Assembly: GCF_030296895.1 (NCBI RefSeq)
Contig: NZ_AP028022.1
Span: forward strand, 558,001 to 622,000
Direction: 5' to 3'
DNA from: Helicobacter felistomachi
GTDB lineage: Bacteria; Campylobacterota; Campylobacteria; Campylobacterales; Helicobacteraceae
Length of the DNA stretch: 64,000 nucleotides
Below the pieces are notes generated by a model. That model saw only the letters and a list, made by a program, of their open reading frames with translations, was not told where the DNA came from and made no database searches. Every line of letters begins with the position of its first letter. Position 1 is the first letter of the stretch. Below are positions 24,909 through 33,662 of this stretch, piece after piece. The translations under genes and the position numbers were made by a program.

Positions 24909-24933
24909 GTAGTGGGTCATTATACCCCACTAC
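24909..24933 (-). promoter_or_regulatory. Palindrome with embedded TATAAT -10 element upstream of the 258-residue protein gene
   Basis: GTAGTGGG and CCCACTAC form a perfect 8-base inverted repeat around a 9-base centre. Read on the minus strand the centre contains TATAAT (24919-24924), about 27 bases before the start codon at 24892. A repressor bound to the palindrome would cover the promoter. It could also form a hairpin in the 5' leader. Confidence 0.55.
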
Positions 24934-24989
24934 GATTAACCCGCCCCGCCTGCCTTAAAAGAGTAGCACTAAAGTTTATCAAGCGTTAT

Positions 24990-25015
24990 TATATTACACA
25001 CTTATATTACACACT
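24990..25015 (+). repeat. Tandem direct repeat, 13 bases, two copies
   Basis: TATATTACACACT occurs twice back to back (24990-25002 and 25003-25015). It sits in the roughly 340-base non-coding stretch between the divergent 258-residue protein gene and the Hof-type gene. It could be a regulator binding site. The rest of that stretch holds only the palindrome above and a TGTTAGAAT extended -10 element (TAGAAT at 25194-25199) before the OMP gene. Confidence 0.6.
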
Positions 25016-25232
25016 CCGTGAGCGATGACAAGAGTGTAATGGCCTAGTAAAGACAAAAAATGCCTACGATTTGGCATTTTAAACCATGATGATTCATCTT
25101 TAATGTTTAATCTTTAACATCACTATTTGCAGCTTGTCGTCTATGTCTTGATTTATTTTTCGGGCTTCTTAAGAAAATTGACAGATAACATGTTAGAATC
25201 TAGGAAACCTACTTTTTGTGCCAAGGATGAAA

Positions 25233-26679
25233 ATGGCAGCACCAAACCCCATCCCTAGGAAACTTTGCGCCCTTTTAGGGTTACTTTCTTTCAACGACCC
25301 TTGTTTGGCTTACAGCTACAAATTGAGTGGGTTTGCCAACCAAGCTTCCACCATCGGCTTTAACGAAGCCCCCATTAACAAAAGCAAGGGCATCTACCCC
25401 ATGCAGCAATACGCCACCATCGCCGGGTATCTCTCTTTGGGCTTTTCTTTGTTGCCCAAAGATTTAGAAAAAAAAGGACATAGTCTAAAAGGACTCGTGG
25501 GGGATGGTCGGGGGGGTGCTCTTTGATGGAACCAAGCGTTTCTCGGGCGGTTCGGTTGTGTACCAAAGGTTTGCTTTTTATGACGGGTTTTATGGCGGGG
25601 GGGCTGATGTTGTGCAAAGCGACTCGACTCCAGTCAAAAACAGCAAACTTTCTAATTTTAGCCATTTTTATGTGTTTAGCGATGCCTATTTAGACTACAA
25701 ATACAAAGACTACTTTGGAATCAAGGCGGGGCGCTACAACTCAACTGCCGCCTATGAAAGCGGACAAACCGAAGGCTTTGAGGTGTTTGGTCAGTATAAA
25801 AAGGTGCGTTTGTGGTGGTTTAGCTCCTTTGGGCGGGCTTACGCCACAGGACCCTTAATGCGGGATTGGTATGCCCCCCGTGTGGTTTACAGCGGCGATT
25901 ACACCAAGAATGCCCAAGGTGGCTACACCCACCACGGACATCCCGTCTCTTTAGGCACGCATGCCGTGCAGCTCACCTATAAAAAACACCACTTATTAGT
26001 GGAAGGGTTTTACTACTTCTCCCCCAAAATGTTTAACGACCCGGGCTTTAAAGTGGGTTGGGACAGCGACCCTAACTTTAGCGGACAAGGTTTTCGCTCC
26101 AACACGATTTTAATCGCCATGTTTGCTTTTTACCCGCCCTGGATGATGGTCAATAGCAAGGGCGCAGCCATTTACCGCTACGACAACCCCGTAACGCCTA
26201 ACGGCCAAAGCCTTGTGATCCGCCAACGCTTTGACATCAACCAATTCTACATCATTGGGACTTTTTATAAGAATTTTGGCAATGCCAACGCTTGGGTGGG
26301 CAACACAGGTAACCCGGCGGGGGTTGAATTTTACGGCAACAGCACATGGGCGGGGTATCTTGGCACAGCCTTAAAGGCTGATTCTATAACCGGGGCTATT
26401 GCCTATGGGGGGATACATTTCAAGAGAAAATTCACCTGGAACATGACTTGGCAATGGAGCAGTGCGCCCGTTTCTTACGAGGGGCGTTTTATCCTGGCTT
26501 TAGGTTACCAATTCACGCCATTTTTAAAGGCGCTCGTAAACATCGCCTATTACGGTATACACACAAACGAAGGCTATCAAGCCGGCTTGAATGCCTATTG
26601 TAACCCTAGCTTAACTTACTGTGGGGGTGGGTATCAAGACAGAAGTGCGCTTTATACCCAACTCATCGCCACTTTTTAA
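25233..26679 (+). pseudogene. Hof-family outer membrane protein gene, frameshifted
   Basis: The first frame, from the ATG at 25233 with AAGGAT upstream, gives an N-terminal hydrophobic stretch and the mature start 'AYSYKLSGFANQASTIGFN', typical of Helicobacter Hof proteins. It stops at 25526. The barrel continues in another frame from 'VGGVLFDGTKRFSGG' through 'AYLDYKYKDYFGIKAGRYNS', 'PPWMMVNSKGA' and 'FILALGYQFTP', ending at 'YTQLIATF'. The shift lies in the G-rich segment 25498-25516, which has a run of 5 G and a run of 7 G. About 470 codons in all. A one-base change would restore a full-length porin-like protein, so it may be phase-variable, a fresh pseudogene or misread. Confidence 0.8.
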
Positions 26680-26868
26680 CATCCAAAGCCCCACTTTTTG
26701 CGTGGCTTATAACTCTTTGGTGGAGGGGTCTTAGATAAAAACTCTCGCCAAAGCCATAACTTAAAGAAAACTCACTCCCCTCAAAGGGCCACAAATAGCA
26801 ATCTAAATTCTATAAAATTCTATAAAATTTTTATATAATCTTAAGTTTTCTTATGCCATCACGCCGGC
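26680..26868. other. Intergenic region, AT-rich, before the IS607-type remnant
   Basis: 189 bases. A terminator-like imperfect hairpin (AGCCCCAC TTTTTGC GTGGCTT) follows the OMP stop. Near 26810-26841 the decamer-like unit ATTCTATAAA is repeated, followed by AT-rich DNA. This may hold the left end of the insertion element, but no boundary can be fixed. Confidence 0.35.
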
Positions 26869-27505
26869 ATGCAAAATTTGCTATCCATAGGTCAAGCAAG
26901 TAAGATTTTAGGTGTCAGTATCCAAACTTTAAGAAATTGGGAGAAAAAAGGCTTACTAAAACCCGACAATTACACAAAAGGCGGTGATCGTAGATACAAG
27001 CTAGAGAGTCTAAAACACATTAACAAAAATTATTGTTTTTCATAACGACAACCGCAAAACTATCGCCTATGCCCGTGTTTCTAGTGCCGACCAAAAAGAG
27101 GATTTAATCCGCCAAGTGCAGGTTTTAGAGTTGTATTGCTCTAAGTTAGGCTTTAATTACGAGGTGATACAGGACTTAGGTTCAGGTATGAATTACTACA
27201 AAAAAGGTTTAAACAAACTTCTTAACCTGATTCTAGAAAGTCAAGTTAAAAGGCTTGTTCTCACCCATAAAGACCGCTTATTGCGTTTTGGAGCAGAGTT
27301 GGTGTTTGCTATCTGTGAGGCTAAAGAGGTGGAGGTGGTTATCATCAATCATGGCGATGAAAATGTCCGCTTTGAGGAAGAGTTAGCCAAAGATGTATTA
27401 GAAATCATCACCGTATTCTCTGCTAGACTTTATGGCGCACGCTCAAAGAAAAACAAACAACCTTTAGAGCAAATGCAAGAAGTAGTAGAAAACAATATAT
27501 TTTTG
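26869..27505 (+). mobile_element. tnpA: IS607-type element remnant: TnpA serine recombinase gene, frameshifted, tnpB absent
   Basis: The ATG at 26869 opens a MerR-like helix-turn-helix domain ('SIGQASKILGVSIQTLRNWEKKG'). That frame ends in TAA after 'INKNYCFS'. One base out of frame, the serine-recombinase domain follows: 'IAYARVSSADQKEDL' with the catalytic serine, 'VIQDLGSGMNYYKKGL', 'RLVLTHKDRLLRFG' and 'QPLEQMQEVVENN'. HTH plus resolvase domain is the architecture of IS607 TnpA, known from H. pylori. The shift is at a T5 run near 27034-27042. No tnpB follows; the sequence switches to an unrelated minus-strand gene near 27505. The element cannot transpose by itself. Confidence 0.8.
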
Positions 27506-27969
27506 CGGTTTTATAGGTTTGTAAGAACGGTCGATCTCTCTTACCAGCCTTAACATCCTCGTATATTGTGCTGTCGGGCTAAAACTTCTAGAGATGAATA
27601 GAGTGCGGAATTTGGGCTTAAAAACACTGCCTAAGCTAAGCAAAGAGAGGACAACTTTGGCGTTGGTGGTATTGATGAGCTTGCAACGCCAGCGGTTGGC
27701 TTGTGTGAGGATGAAATAATCAAAGTGCCAAGAATTGATGTTCTCTTGGATTGCCTCATGAGAGAGGGGGTCCATGTCCACGAGGATGTCGATGAAGTCA
27801 TAGCCCGCTAAAGCTCTTTGCCAATGGTGTTTGTATAAACCACGAGCTTACAAGAGGGGTAAAGAGCTTTGATGGCGGCCATTGCAGGGATACAGACGAG
27901 ATTATCGCCGATGAGCATACCACGAAAAAACCGATAGACAAATTCGACGTTACCCGAGGATTGTGCCAC
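27505..27969 (-). pseudogene. GT9 (ADP-heptose:LPS heptosyltransferase-like) gene, 5' part only, frameshifted
   Basis: A probable GTG start at 27969 with AAGGGGG upstream gives 'MAQSSGNVEF' and the N-terminal GT9 pattern 'RGMLIGDNLVCIPAMAAIKALYP'. After 'TIGKEL' the frame shifts near 27815, continuing as 'ALAGYDFIDILVDMDPLSHEA', 'WHFDYFILTQANRWRCKLI' and 'RTLFISRSFSPTAQYTRML'. The GDxLVxxP motif and the 'FISR' segment resemble heptosyltransferase-like LPS enzymes. The C-terminal half is missing: near 27505 the sequence runs into the IS607 remnant, so the element or a deletion beside it cut the gene. Confidence 0.65.
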
Positions 27970-28077
27970 ACACCCCCTTAAAAAATCTCATGGAATGGGA
28001 AACACCCCCACAACATAGAAAACAAGGACAAGCCGCGCCGACCCTCTACAAAATTGCGCCAAGCTCTCTAGACCGTA

Positions 28078-29217
28078 TCAAGACAAGGACTTCGCCATAT
28101 CTAGGTATTTTTGAAACACCTTAGCGTTAAAGCTTTGGATTGCTCCCTCTGGGTCTTTAATATTGGCGTCCAAATACGCCGCATACGCCTTACCGATCAA
28201 AGCCGTTGTGCCGCCGGCGGCTGTGGCGTTGATCGTCCCACCGACCACGCTACCCACTCCCGGGATAAGCTTTAAAACACCGCCCACCGCCGCCCGCACC
28301 GCATAGCCCACGCCCAAAACCCCCACAAAGACCCCCAAAAGCTGCTCCACTACGCCTTGCGAAAGGTCTACCCCGTAAATCTTGCTGATGTGGATGATCA
28401 TGGCAATTTGCGTGGGAGCAAGTAGAGCAAAATCCGAGAAAGGAATGGGGGTCGCGCCGATGGCAGCTGCAGCTGTGGTGTAGCCCGCAATCGCTTTATT
28501 TGCGTCCTCTTTGCATTGTTCGCGGCGCAGCTCCAGGTCGTATTTTTGTTTACGTTTAAACGCCGCCTTTTGCCCCTCAGCTAAAAGGGCTTGGGTTTTT
28601 TCCATGAGCTGACTAATCCCCATGATCTTTTTAACCTCTCCCTCATCGTCCTCCACTTCTAACGCCCGCACCCTTTGCAAATGTGCCTCATCAAGCTTAA
28701 AACACTCTTGCACCACATTAGAAAACTTCTCCCCCTTGTCGTCCTTGTCTTGTTGCGCTTTGGTGATGACAACAATTGTGGGGATTTCATGCTCTTTGAT
28801 GAGCGCATACAACTCCACTTCGCCCTCTTGAATCCGCCTTGCCGGCTCTTGGATACACACCCACGCAACATGGATTTGCTCTTTGACTTCTTTGCGGTGC
28901 ATGTTTTCTAAAAAGTTTGCAATCTCTTGCTTGATGGTGCTGAAGTCTTTGAGCTCAAGTCCTCTCGTGTCGTGGATTGTTAAGCCCTTTTGGCTATAAC
29001 TTGTAATTTTCTGTGTGATAGACGCACCTTGCCCTGTAAGGGCGACTTCTTCGCCAAAAACCACATTAATCAAGGTGCTCTTGCCCGTGCCCGTGCCCCC
29101 TGCCACAAGCACATTTAAGCAATCGCTAAAACCGGTGTCGCTGTCCATGTGCTCTTTTGCTAAACCCACCGCCTTAGACATTAAATCCGCTAGGTTTAAA
29201 CCCACTTCGCTCGCCAT
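28078..29217 (-). CDS. GTPase with C-terminal DUF697-like membrane/glycine-rich domain
   Basis: A 379-residue protein. The N-terminal GTPase domain has the P loop 'AGGTGTGKST' at residues 39-48, a switch threonine region 'ASITQKITSY', G3 'DTRG' and G4 'TKAQ'. After a basic linker ('FKRKQKYDLELRREQCK') comes a DUF697-like region: 'AIAGYTTAAAAIGATPIPFSDFALLAPTQIAMI' and glycine-rich hydrophobic helices ('GVLKLIPGVGSVVGG'). Such proteins (YcjF/Era-like) are thought to act at membranes; their role is mostly unknown. It stands alone next to decayed accessory genes and has its own start region with AGGTGTT upstream. Confidence 0.85.
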   Translation of the reverse strand: MASEVGLNLADLMSKAVGLAKEHMDSDTGFSDCLNVLVAGGTGTGKSTLINVVFGEEVALTGQGASITQKITSYSQKGLTIHDTRGLELKDFSTIKQEIANFLENMHRKEVKEQIHVAWVCIQEPARRIQEGEVELYALIKEHEIPTIVVITKAQQDKDDKGEKFSNVVQECFKLDEAHLQRVRALEVEDDEGEVKKIMGISQLMEKTQALLAEGQKAAFKRKQKYDLELRREQCKEDANKAIAGYTTAAAAIGATPIPFSDFALLAPTQIAMIIHISKIYGVDLSQGVVEQLLGVFVGVLGVGYAVRAAVGGVLKLIPGVGSVVGGTINATAAGGTTALIGKAYAAYLDANIKDPEGAIQSFNAKVFQKYLDMAKSLS

Positions 29218-29273
29218 AACACCTCTTTATTTGAGATGTCCCTATTTTAACCCAAAACTTTAAACTGGCTTTA

Positions 29274-29283
29274 TGCTACAATG
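29274..29283 (+). promoter_or_regulatory. Extended -10 promoter of icd
   Basis: TGCTACAATG (TACAAT at 29277-29282), 30 bases before the ATG of icd. Confidence 0.65.
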
Positions 29284-29312
29284 CCACGCATATCATTTTT
29301 CAAGGAGTTTTG

Positions 29313-30590
29313 ATGTCTTACAACCCTAAGTATTTGTCTGTGCCCACTGAAGGGCAGGCGATCACCTACAAAGAGGGCAAATTGCATGTACCCAACCACC
29401 CCATCATCCCCTTCATTGAAGGCGATGGGATCGGCGTGGACATCACACCTGTGATGTGTAAAGTCGTGGATGCCGCCGTGCAAAAGGCTTACAAAGGGGA
29501 GAAAAAAATCGCTTGGTATGAAGTCTTTGTGGGCGAAAAATGCTACAACAAGTTTAAGGATCACAAAGAATTAAGCACAGAAGAGCAATGGCTCTTGCCC
29601 GACACCATTGAGGCGATCAACCATTTTAAAGTGTCGATCAAGGGTCCCTTAACCACCCCCGTAGGCGAGGGCTTTAGGTCCTTAAATGTCGCCTTGCGCC
29701 AAAAAATGGATTTGTATGTGTGTTTGCGCCCCGTGCGCTGGTATGGCAGCCCTAGCCCCGTGAAAGATCCCCAAAAAGTGGATATGGTGATTTTCCGCGA
29801 AAACAGCGAGGACATTTACGCGGGCATTGAGTTTAACCAAGACACCGCTGAGGCGAAAAAGCTCATTAAATTCTTGCAAGACGAGCTCAAAGTGACCAAG
29901 ATCCGCTTCCCTGAAAGCAGCAGTATAGGCATCAAACCCATTAGCCTAGAGGGGACAGAAAGGCTTGTGCGCAAGGCGATCGAATACACCATTGACAACG
30001 ACCGCGACAGTTTAACCTTCGTGCATAAGGGCAATATCATGAAATACACCGAGGGGGCTTTCATGAAGTGGGGGTATGCGTTGGCACAAAAAGAGTTTGG
30101 TGCAAAAGTGCTCGATAAGAGCCCCTGGTGCACCCTTAAAAACCCCAAAACAGGCAAAGAGATCGTCATTAAGGACATGATCGCCGATGCCTTCTTGCAA
30201 CAAATTTTACTGCGCCCGGCTGAATACGATGTGATCGCCACCATGAACTTAAACGGGGATTATATCTCAGACGCTTTGGCGGCGATGGTGGGGGGGATTG
30301 GCATTGCCCCGGGGGCAAATCTGAATGACAGCGTTGCCATGTTTGAAGCCACACACGGCACCGCCCCTAAATACGCCGGACAAAATAAAGTCAATCCCGG
30401 CTCCATCATCCTGAGTGCTGAAATGATGTTACGCCATATGGGCTGGATTGAGGCGGCAGATTTGATTGTGAAAGGCATGAAAAAAGCGATTGAGAGCAAG
30501 AAAGTTACTTACGACTTTGCCCGCTTAATGCAGGGGGCCACTGAAGTGTCTAGCTCTGAGTTTGGAGAGGTGATCATTTCTCATTTATAA
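29313..30590 (+). CDS. icd: NADP-dependent isocitrate dehydrogenase
   Basis: TCA cycle enzyme that converts isocitrate to 2-oxoglutarate and supplies NADPH. The 425 residues show the bacterial NADP type: '[13 protein letters not shown]' near residue 30, the substrate loop '[14 protein letters not shown]', the Asp/Lys active-site segment '[13 protein letters not shown]' and the metal-binding loop '[19 protein letters not shown]'. The coenzyme region 'GTAPKYAGQ' is also typical. The ATG at 29313 has AAGGAG 6-7 bases upstream. Its stop overlaps the ATG of the next gene (TAATG). Confidence 0.96.
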   Translation: MSYNPKYLSVPTEGQAITYKEGKLHVPNHPIIPFIEGDGIGVDITPVMCKVVDAAVQKAYKGEKKIAWYEVFVGEKCYNKFKDHKELSTEEQWLLPDTIEAINHFKVSIKGPLTTPVGEGFRSLNVALRQKMDLYVCLRPVRWYGSPSPVKDPQKVDMVIFRENSEDIYAGIEFNQDTAEAKKLIKFLQDELKVTKIRFPESSSIGIKPISLEGTERLVRKAIEYTIDNDRDSLTFVHKGNIMKYTEGAFMKWGYALAQKEFGAKVLDKSPWCTLKNPKTGKEIVIKDMIADAFLQQILLRPAEYDVIATMNLNGDYISDALAAMVGGIGIAPGANLNDSVAMFEATHGTAPKYAGQNKVNPGSIILSAEMMLRHMGWIEAADLIVKGMKKAIESKKVTYDFARLMQGATEVSSSEFGEVIISHL

Positions 30591-31405
30591 TGGGGCTTGA
30601 TTTTGTCTTGGCCCTAGTGGGCTTTATCACGGGCATCACGGCGGGTTTTTTTGGCATCGGTGGGGGGGAGATCGTCGTGCCCGCCGTCGTGTTTGCAGGT
30701 TTTAGCTACAGCCACGCCGTGGGTATTTCGCTCTTTCAGATGCTCTTTTCTTCGTTGGCAGGTTCGCTCATCAACTACAAAAAGGGCTTATTAGACATCA
30801 AAGAAGGCCTGGCGATCGCTTTAGGTGGGCTGTTTGGCGCAATGCTTGGCAGTTTTTTATTAAAGTGCATTGACGATCGCCTGTTGATGGGGCTATTTGT
30901 CGCAGTGGTGTGCTACACTTTCTTTAAATACGCCTTTGTTAAAAAGGGCAATTACCAAAGTGCTCACTTCCAAATGCACTCCAAGCGCACCCGCTTTAAA
31001 ATCCCCCTAACCCATTGGCATTTGAGCCAAAAGCACGCCATTTTAGCCCTAGCTGGTTTACTCACGGGGGTTTTCTCGATCCCGCTTGGCATGGGCGGAG
31101 GGATTTTAATCGTCCCCTTTTTGGGCTATTTTTTAAAATACGACACGCAAAAAATCGTGCCCTTGGGGCTGTTCTTTGTGATCTTTTCCTCGCTTTCGGG
31201 TGTGATCTCTCTCACCCACACGGGCGTTTTAACCCCCCATATTTTGTGGATCGGCTTTTTAACAGGCGTGGGCGCGCTTGTCGGGGTCGGGCTTGGCATT
31301 AAATTAATCCTTGTGGCTAATGAGCGCATCCATAGGGTTTTGCTCTTAGGCATTTATGTCCTGAGCATTGTGGCGACGGGCTATAAACTCGTGACTGAAT
31401 TATAA
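30590..31405 (+). CDS. TSUP-family permease (TauE/SafE type)
   Basis: A 271-residue inner membrane protein with about eight helices. Two internally similar halves each begin with a glycine-rich motif: 'AGFFGIGGGEIVVPAV' near residue 20 and 'FSIPLGMGGGILIVPFL' near residue 165, the hallmark of TauE/SafE transporters. Members move sulfite, sulfonates or other small organic anions; the substrate is not predictable here. Translationally coupled to icd (TAATG overlap), so transcribed from the icd promoter. Converges on the VirB11 gene with a 6-base overlap. Confidence 0.9.
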   Translation: MGLDFVLALVGFITGITAGFFGIGGGEIVVPAVVFAGFSYSHAVGISLFQMLFSSLAGSLINYKKGLLDIKEGLAIALGGLFGAMLGSFLLKCIDDRLLMGLFVAVVCYTFFKYAFVKKGNYQSAHFQMHSKRTRFKIPLTHWHLSQKHAILALAGLLTGVFSIPLGMGGGILIVPFLGYFLKYDTQKIVPLGLFFVIFSSLSGVISLTHTGVLTPHILWIGFLTGVGALVGVGLGIKLILVANERIHRVLLLGIYVLSIVATGYKLVTEL

Positions 31406-32326
31406 ATCCTTGCTTAAAAGCACCTGAGTGATGTGCCGCTGCTCTTTGATTTTACACACTTGGATCACCACATCAATCGCACTTTTAAAGTAGCGTTTGA
31501 CAATGCTTAAATCAAACTTGGCTTTATGCCCCATTTCAATGTTTAGGGCAATGGCTTCTAGGACCTGCTCCACGCTGTTGGCGTGCAGGGTGGACATCAT
31601 CCCCTTATGCCCTGTGTTGCCAAAGCGCAGGAACAAAAGGGCGTTTCTCGTGTCAATTTCGCCCACCATGAGCCGATCGGGGCGCATGCGCATGGCCATG
31701 TTTAGGGCGTTTTCGTAGGTGAAGGGGGTTTGCTCGATTTTACCCACCAACAACCCTACGTTGTTTTCAAACCCACTCAAATCCAACTCTTGGCTATCCT
31801 CCACACTCACCACCCTTTCGCTTTTGGGGATAAACTCTAAGAGAGCGTTTAGTAGACTCGTTTTACCGCTGGCAGTCGCCCCGCTGATTAAAATATTATG
31901 CCCCGCTTTTGCCATGCTTTTTAAGTCGCTGTGGCTAAAAGCGCAGGTGGAAGACATAGAAAACGCTTCAAGGGGGAATTTCTGTAGGCTTGGCACACGG
32001 ATGTTTAGGCTGATTTGGTTGTTTGTGGTGATGCTAAAGTGGTTTGCACTCACGCGGTAGCGGGTGAAGGGGATGGAGCAGTTGAGCGTGGGAGCTTGGT
32101 GATCAAAGGGTAAATCTCGATAGCTGGCTAATTGCTCGCAAAAGCGCAACAAGAACTCTTTGTTAAAGGTGGGGTCATAGATTTTTTGGCGTGCGCCACT
32201 GAGTTCATAGAGCCACAGCTCATTTTCAGTGTTGCTGAGAAGCTCTGTAACCCCGCTTTGCAAATAGGGGGCAAAAAGGGCGATTTGCGCCTTTAAAACC
32301 TTGTGGGTTTTAAGGTTTTCTAGCAC
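31400..32326 (-). CDS. VirB11-family secretion ATPase (HP1421-like)
   Basis: A 308-residue hexameric-ATPase-type protein. The N-terminal domain (1-125) carries 'RYRVSANHFSITTNNQISLNIR'. The RecA-like domain has Walker A 'GATASGKTS' at about 149-157, the Asp box 'SVEDSQELDL', Walker B-like 'PDRLMVGEI' and the His box 'GHKGMMSTLHANS'. This is the VirB11/TrbB family that powers type IV secretion. It is not next to other secretion genes: it overlaps kdsB by 7 bases and converges on the TSUP gene. H. pylori HP1421 is a comparable orphan. It could serve the ComB system, but that is inference. Confidence 0.87.
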   Translation of the reverse strand: MLENLKTHKVLKAQIALFAPYLQSGVTELLSNTENELWLYELSGARQKIYDPTFNKEFLLRFCEQLASYRDLPFDHQAPTLNCSIPFTRYRVSANHFSITTNNQISLNIRVPSLQKFPLEAFSMSSTCAFSHSDLKSMAKAGHNILISGATASGKTSLLNALLEFIPKSERVVSVEDSQELDLSGFENNVGLLVGKIEQTPFTYENALNMAMRMRPDRLMVGEIDTRNALLFLRFGNTGHKGMMSTLHANSVEQVLEAIALNIEMGHKAKFDLSIVKRYFKSAIDVVIQVCKIKEQRHITQVLLSKDL

Positions 32327-33018
32327 CTTTTTAAGGCTTCTTGCAGGTCTTGCAGGGTGTCTATGCCGACACTTTGGGTTTTAACGAGGCTTGTGGTGAT
32401 CGCCTTGTGGTGGTAGAGGGCTCTTAGTTGCTCGAGCTTTTCGATGTCCTCTAGGGGGCTTTTTTCAAGGGCACAAAACTCTAAGAGAGTATTCACCCTA
32501 AAGCCGTAAATGCCAATGTGCCCTAAAAAGGCTTTGTGCTGTTCGTCCCGCCCATAGGGGATGGGGGCGCGTGAAAAATACAAGGCTTGGTTGTCTATGC
32601 CCAGCACGACTTTAACGACATTGGGGTCCTTAGCTTCTTTAGGGCTGATTTCTTTGATGCAAGTGTGCATGAAAGGCGTGTTTTGGGCTTCTTTTAAAAG
32701 CGTGGCGATGATCTCAGGCTCTAAAAAGGGTTCATCGCCCTGTAAATTCAAAACAGGGGTTTGCTCGGGTAGATTTAAAAGGGTACAAGCCTGTGCGCAC
32801 CTATCCGTCCCGCTTGTGTGCGCCTTGCTTGTCAAAATGGCTTTAATGTTAAAATCCTCACAAGCCCGTAAAAGCAGGGCATCATCGCAAGCCACGACCA
32901 CTTCATCCACCTTTTGGGCATTGCGCGCGGTGGCGACCACCATAGGCACGCCCTGAATAGGGACCAAGAGCTTGCGCGGAAAGCGCGTGGACTCTAGCCT
33001 GGCAGGAATCACAATCAT
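32320..33018 (-). CDS. kdsB: 3-deoxy-manno-octulosonate cytidylyltransferase (CMP-Kdo synthetase)
   Basis: Activates Kdo with CTP for lipid A-core assembly in the cytoplasm. The 232 residues carry the nucleotide-binding motif 'IPARLESTRFPRKLL' at the N-terminus and 'VVVACDD' near 40. 'TSGTDRCAQA' and 'LNLQGDEPFL' follow near 70-100, and 'AYFSRAPIPY'-type 'LYFSRAPIPYGRD' later on. Normal length. The ATG has GAGGTTG upstream. Transcribed from the short gap shared with the divergent thioredoxin gene and coupled to the VirB11 gene downstream. Confidence 0.95.
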   Translation of the reverse strand: MIVIPARLESTRFPRKLLVPIQGVPMVVATARNAQKVDEVVVACDDALLLRACEDFNIKAILTSKAHTSGTDRCAQACTLLNLPEQTPVLNLQGDEPFLEPEIIATLLKEAQNTPFMHTCIKEISPKEAKDPNVVKVVLGIDNQALYFSRAPIPYGRDEQHKAFLGHIGIYGFRVNTLLEFCALEKSPLEDIEKLEQLRALYHHKAITTSLVKTQSVGIDTLQDLQEALKRC

Positions 33019-33138
33019 ACAACCTCCTCAAAATAAAAAATGCTTTATTATAGCCTTTTTGTGTGGGGTTTTCTTAACCTAAAACTTAGTTCTTTCAAGC
33101 TATGCTTAAGTCCTTAATTTCACAATGAAAGGGCAAAA

Positions 33139-33447
33139 ATGGAAGTCTTAACAGGCCAAAATTATCACGAAAAAACAAGTCAAGGAGCGGTGGTTGTCAA
33201 TGTGGGGGCTAATTGGTGTCCCGACTGCCACAAAATCGCGCCTATGATGGATGCTTTAGCTAAGGATTACAGCCAAGTGCAAGTCTTTAAAGTGGATTTT
33301 GACAAGAGTGAAGACCTCAAAGAAAGTCTAGGCATTAAACGCATCCCAACCTTAATTTTCTATAAAGATGGGGCAGAAGTGGGGCAACGATTGGTAGAAC
33401 CCGATACAAAAAGCATCATTGAAGCAGAGTTTAAAAGGCTCGTGTAG
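33139..33447 (+). CDS. trx2: Thioredoxin, Trx2 type
   Basis: A 102-residue thioredoxin fold with the active site WCPDC (C27, C30), as in the second thioredoxin of H. pylori (HP1458), instead of the usual WCGPC. The cis-proline segment 'KRIPTLIFYKDG' is present near residue 73. The conserved buried acid before the active site is replaced: 'VVNVGANWCPDC' where classical thioredoxins have VDFWA. It would reduce disulfides with a shifted redox potential. AAAGGG lies 6 bases before the ATG. It converges on tRNA-fMet, 1 base from its 3' end. Confidence 0.9.
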   Translation: MEVLTGQNYHEKTSQGAVVVNVGANWCPDCHKIAPMMDALAKDYSQVQVFKVDFDKSEDLKESLGIKRIPTLIFYKDGAEVGQRLVEPDTKSIIEAEFKRLV

Positions 33448-33448
33448 T

Positions 33449-33525
<77 letters not shown>

Positions 33526-33539
33526 TCATGGCTAGGGGA

Positions 33540-33614
33540 TGGTTGGAGTAGAAGGATTCGAACCTCCGAATGGCAGGACCAAAACCTGCTGCCTTACCAC
33601 TTGGCGATACTCCA
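33540..33614 (-). tRNA. tRNA-Gln (anticodon TTG), CCA encoded
   Basis: 75 bases on the minus strand. Acceptor stem TGGAGTA with TACTCCA, discriminator A, encoded CCA. The D arm is 'GCCAAGTGGTAAGGC', the anticodon stem GCAGG/CCTGC with loop TTTTGGT (anticodon TTG), and the T arm GGAGG TTCGAAT CCTTC. It lies 14 bases upstream of tRNA-fMet and is likely co-transcribed with it. A single tRNA-Gln suits Helicobacter, which charges it by amidation. Confidence 0.93.
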
Positions 33615-33662
33615 ACGAAAAAGCGCCATTGTAGCTTGTTTCTTTGAAAAAGTCAAGCCCCC

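Noticed and set aside
24990-25015. CRISPR-like repeat
   Set aside because: Only two directly adjacent 13-base copies with no spacers and no cas genes in the window.
26805-26845. AT-rich repeated segment as a replication origin
   Set aside because: No DnaA-box cluster and no dnaA nearby; it more likely belongs to the end of the IS607-type remnant.
27464-27781. 105-codon minus-strand ORF as a real gene
   Set aside because: It is a chimera of a truncated GT9 gene and antisense IS607 sequence, not a functional gene.
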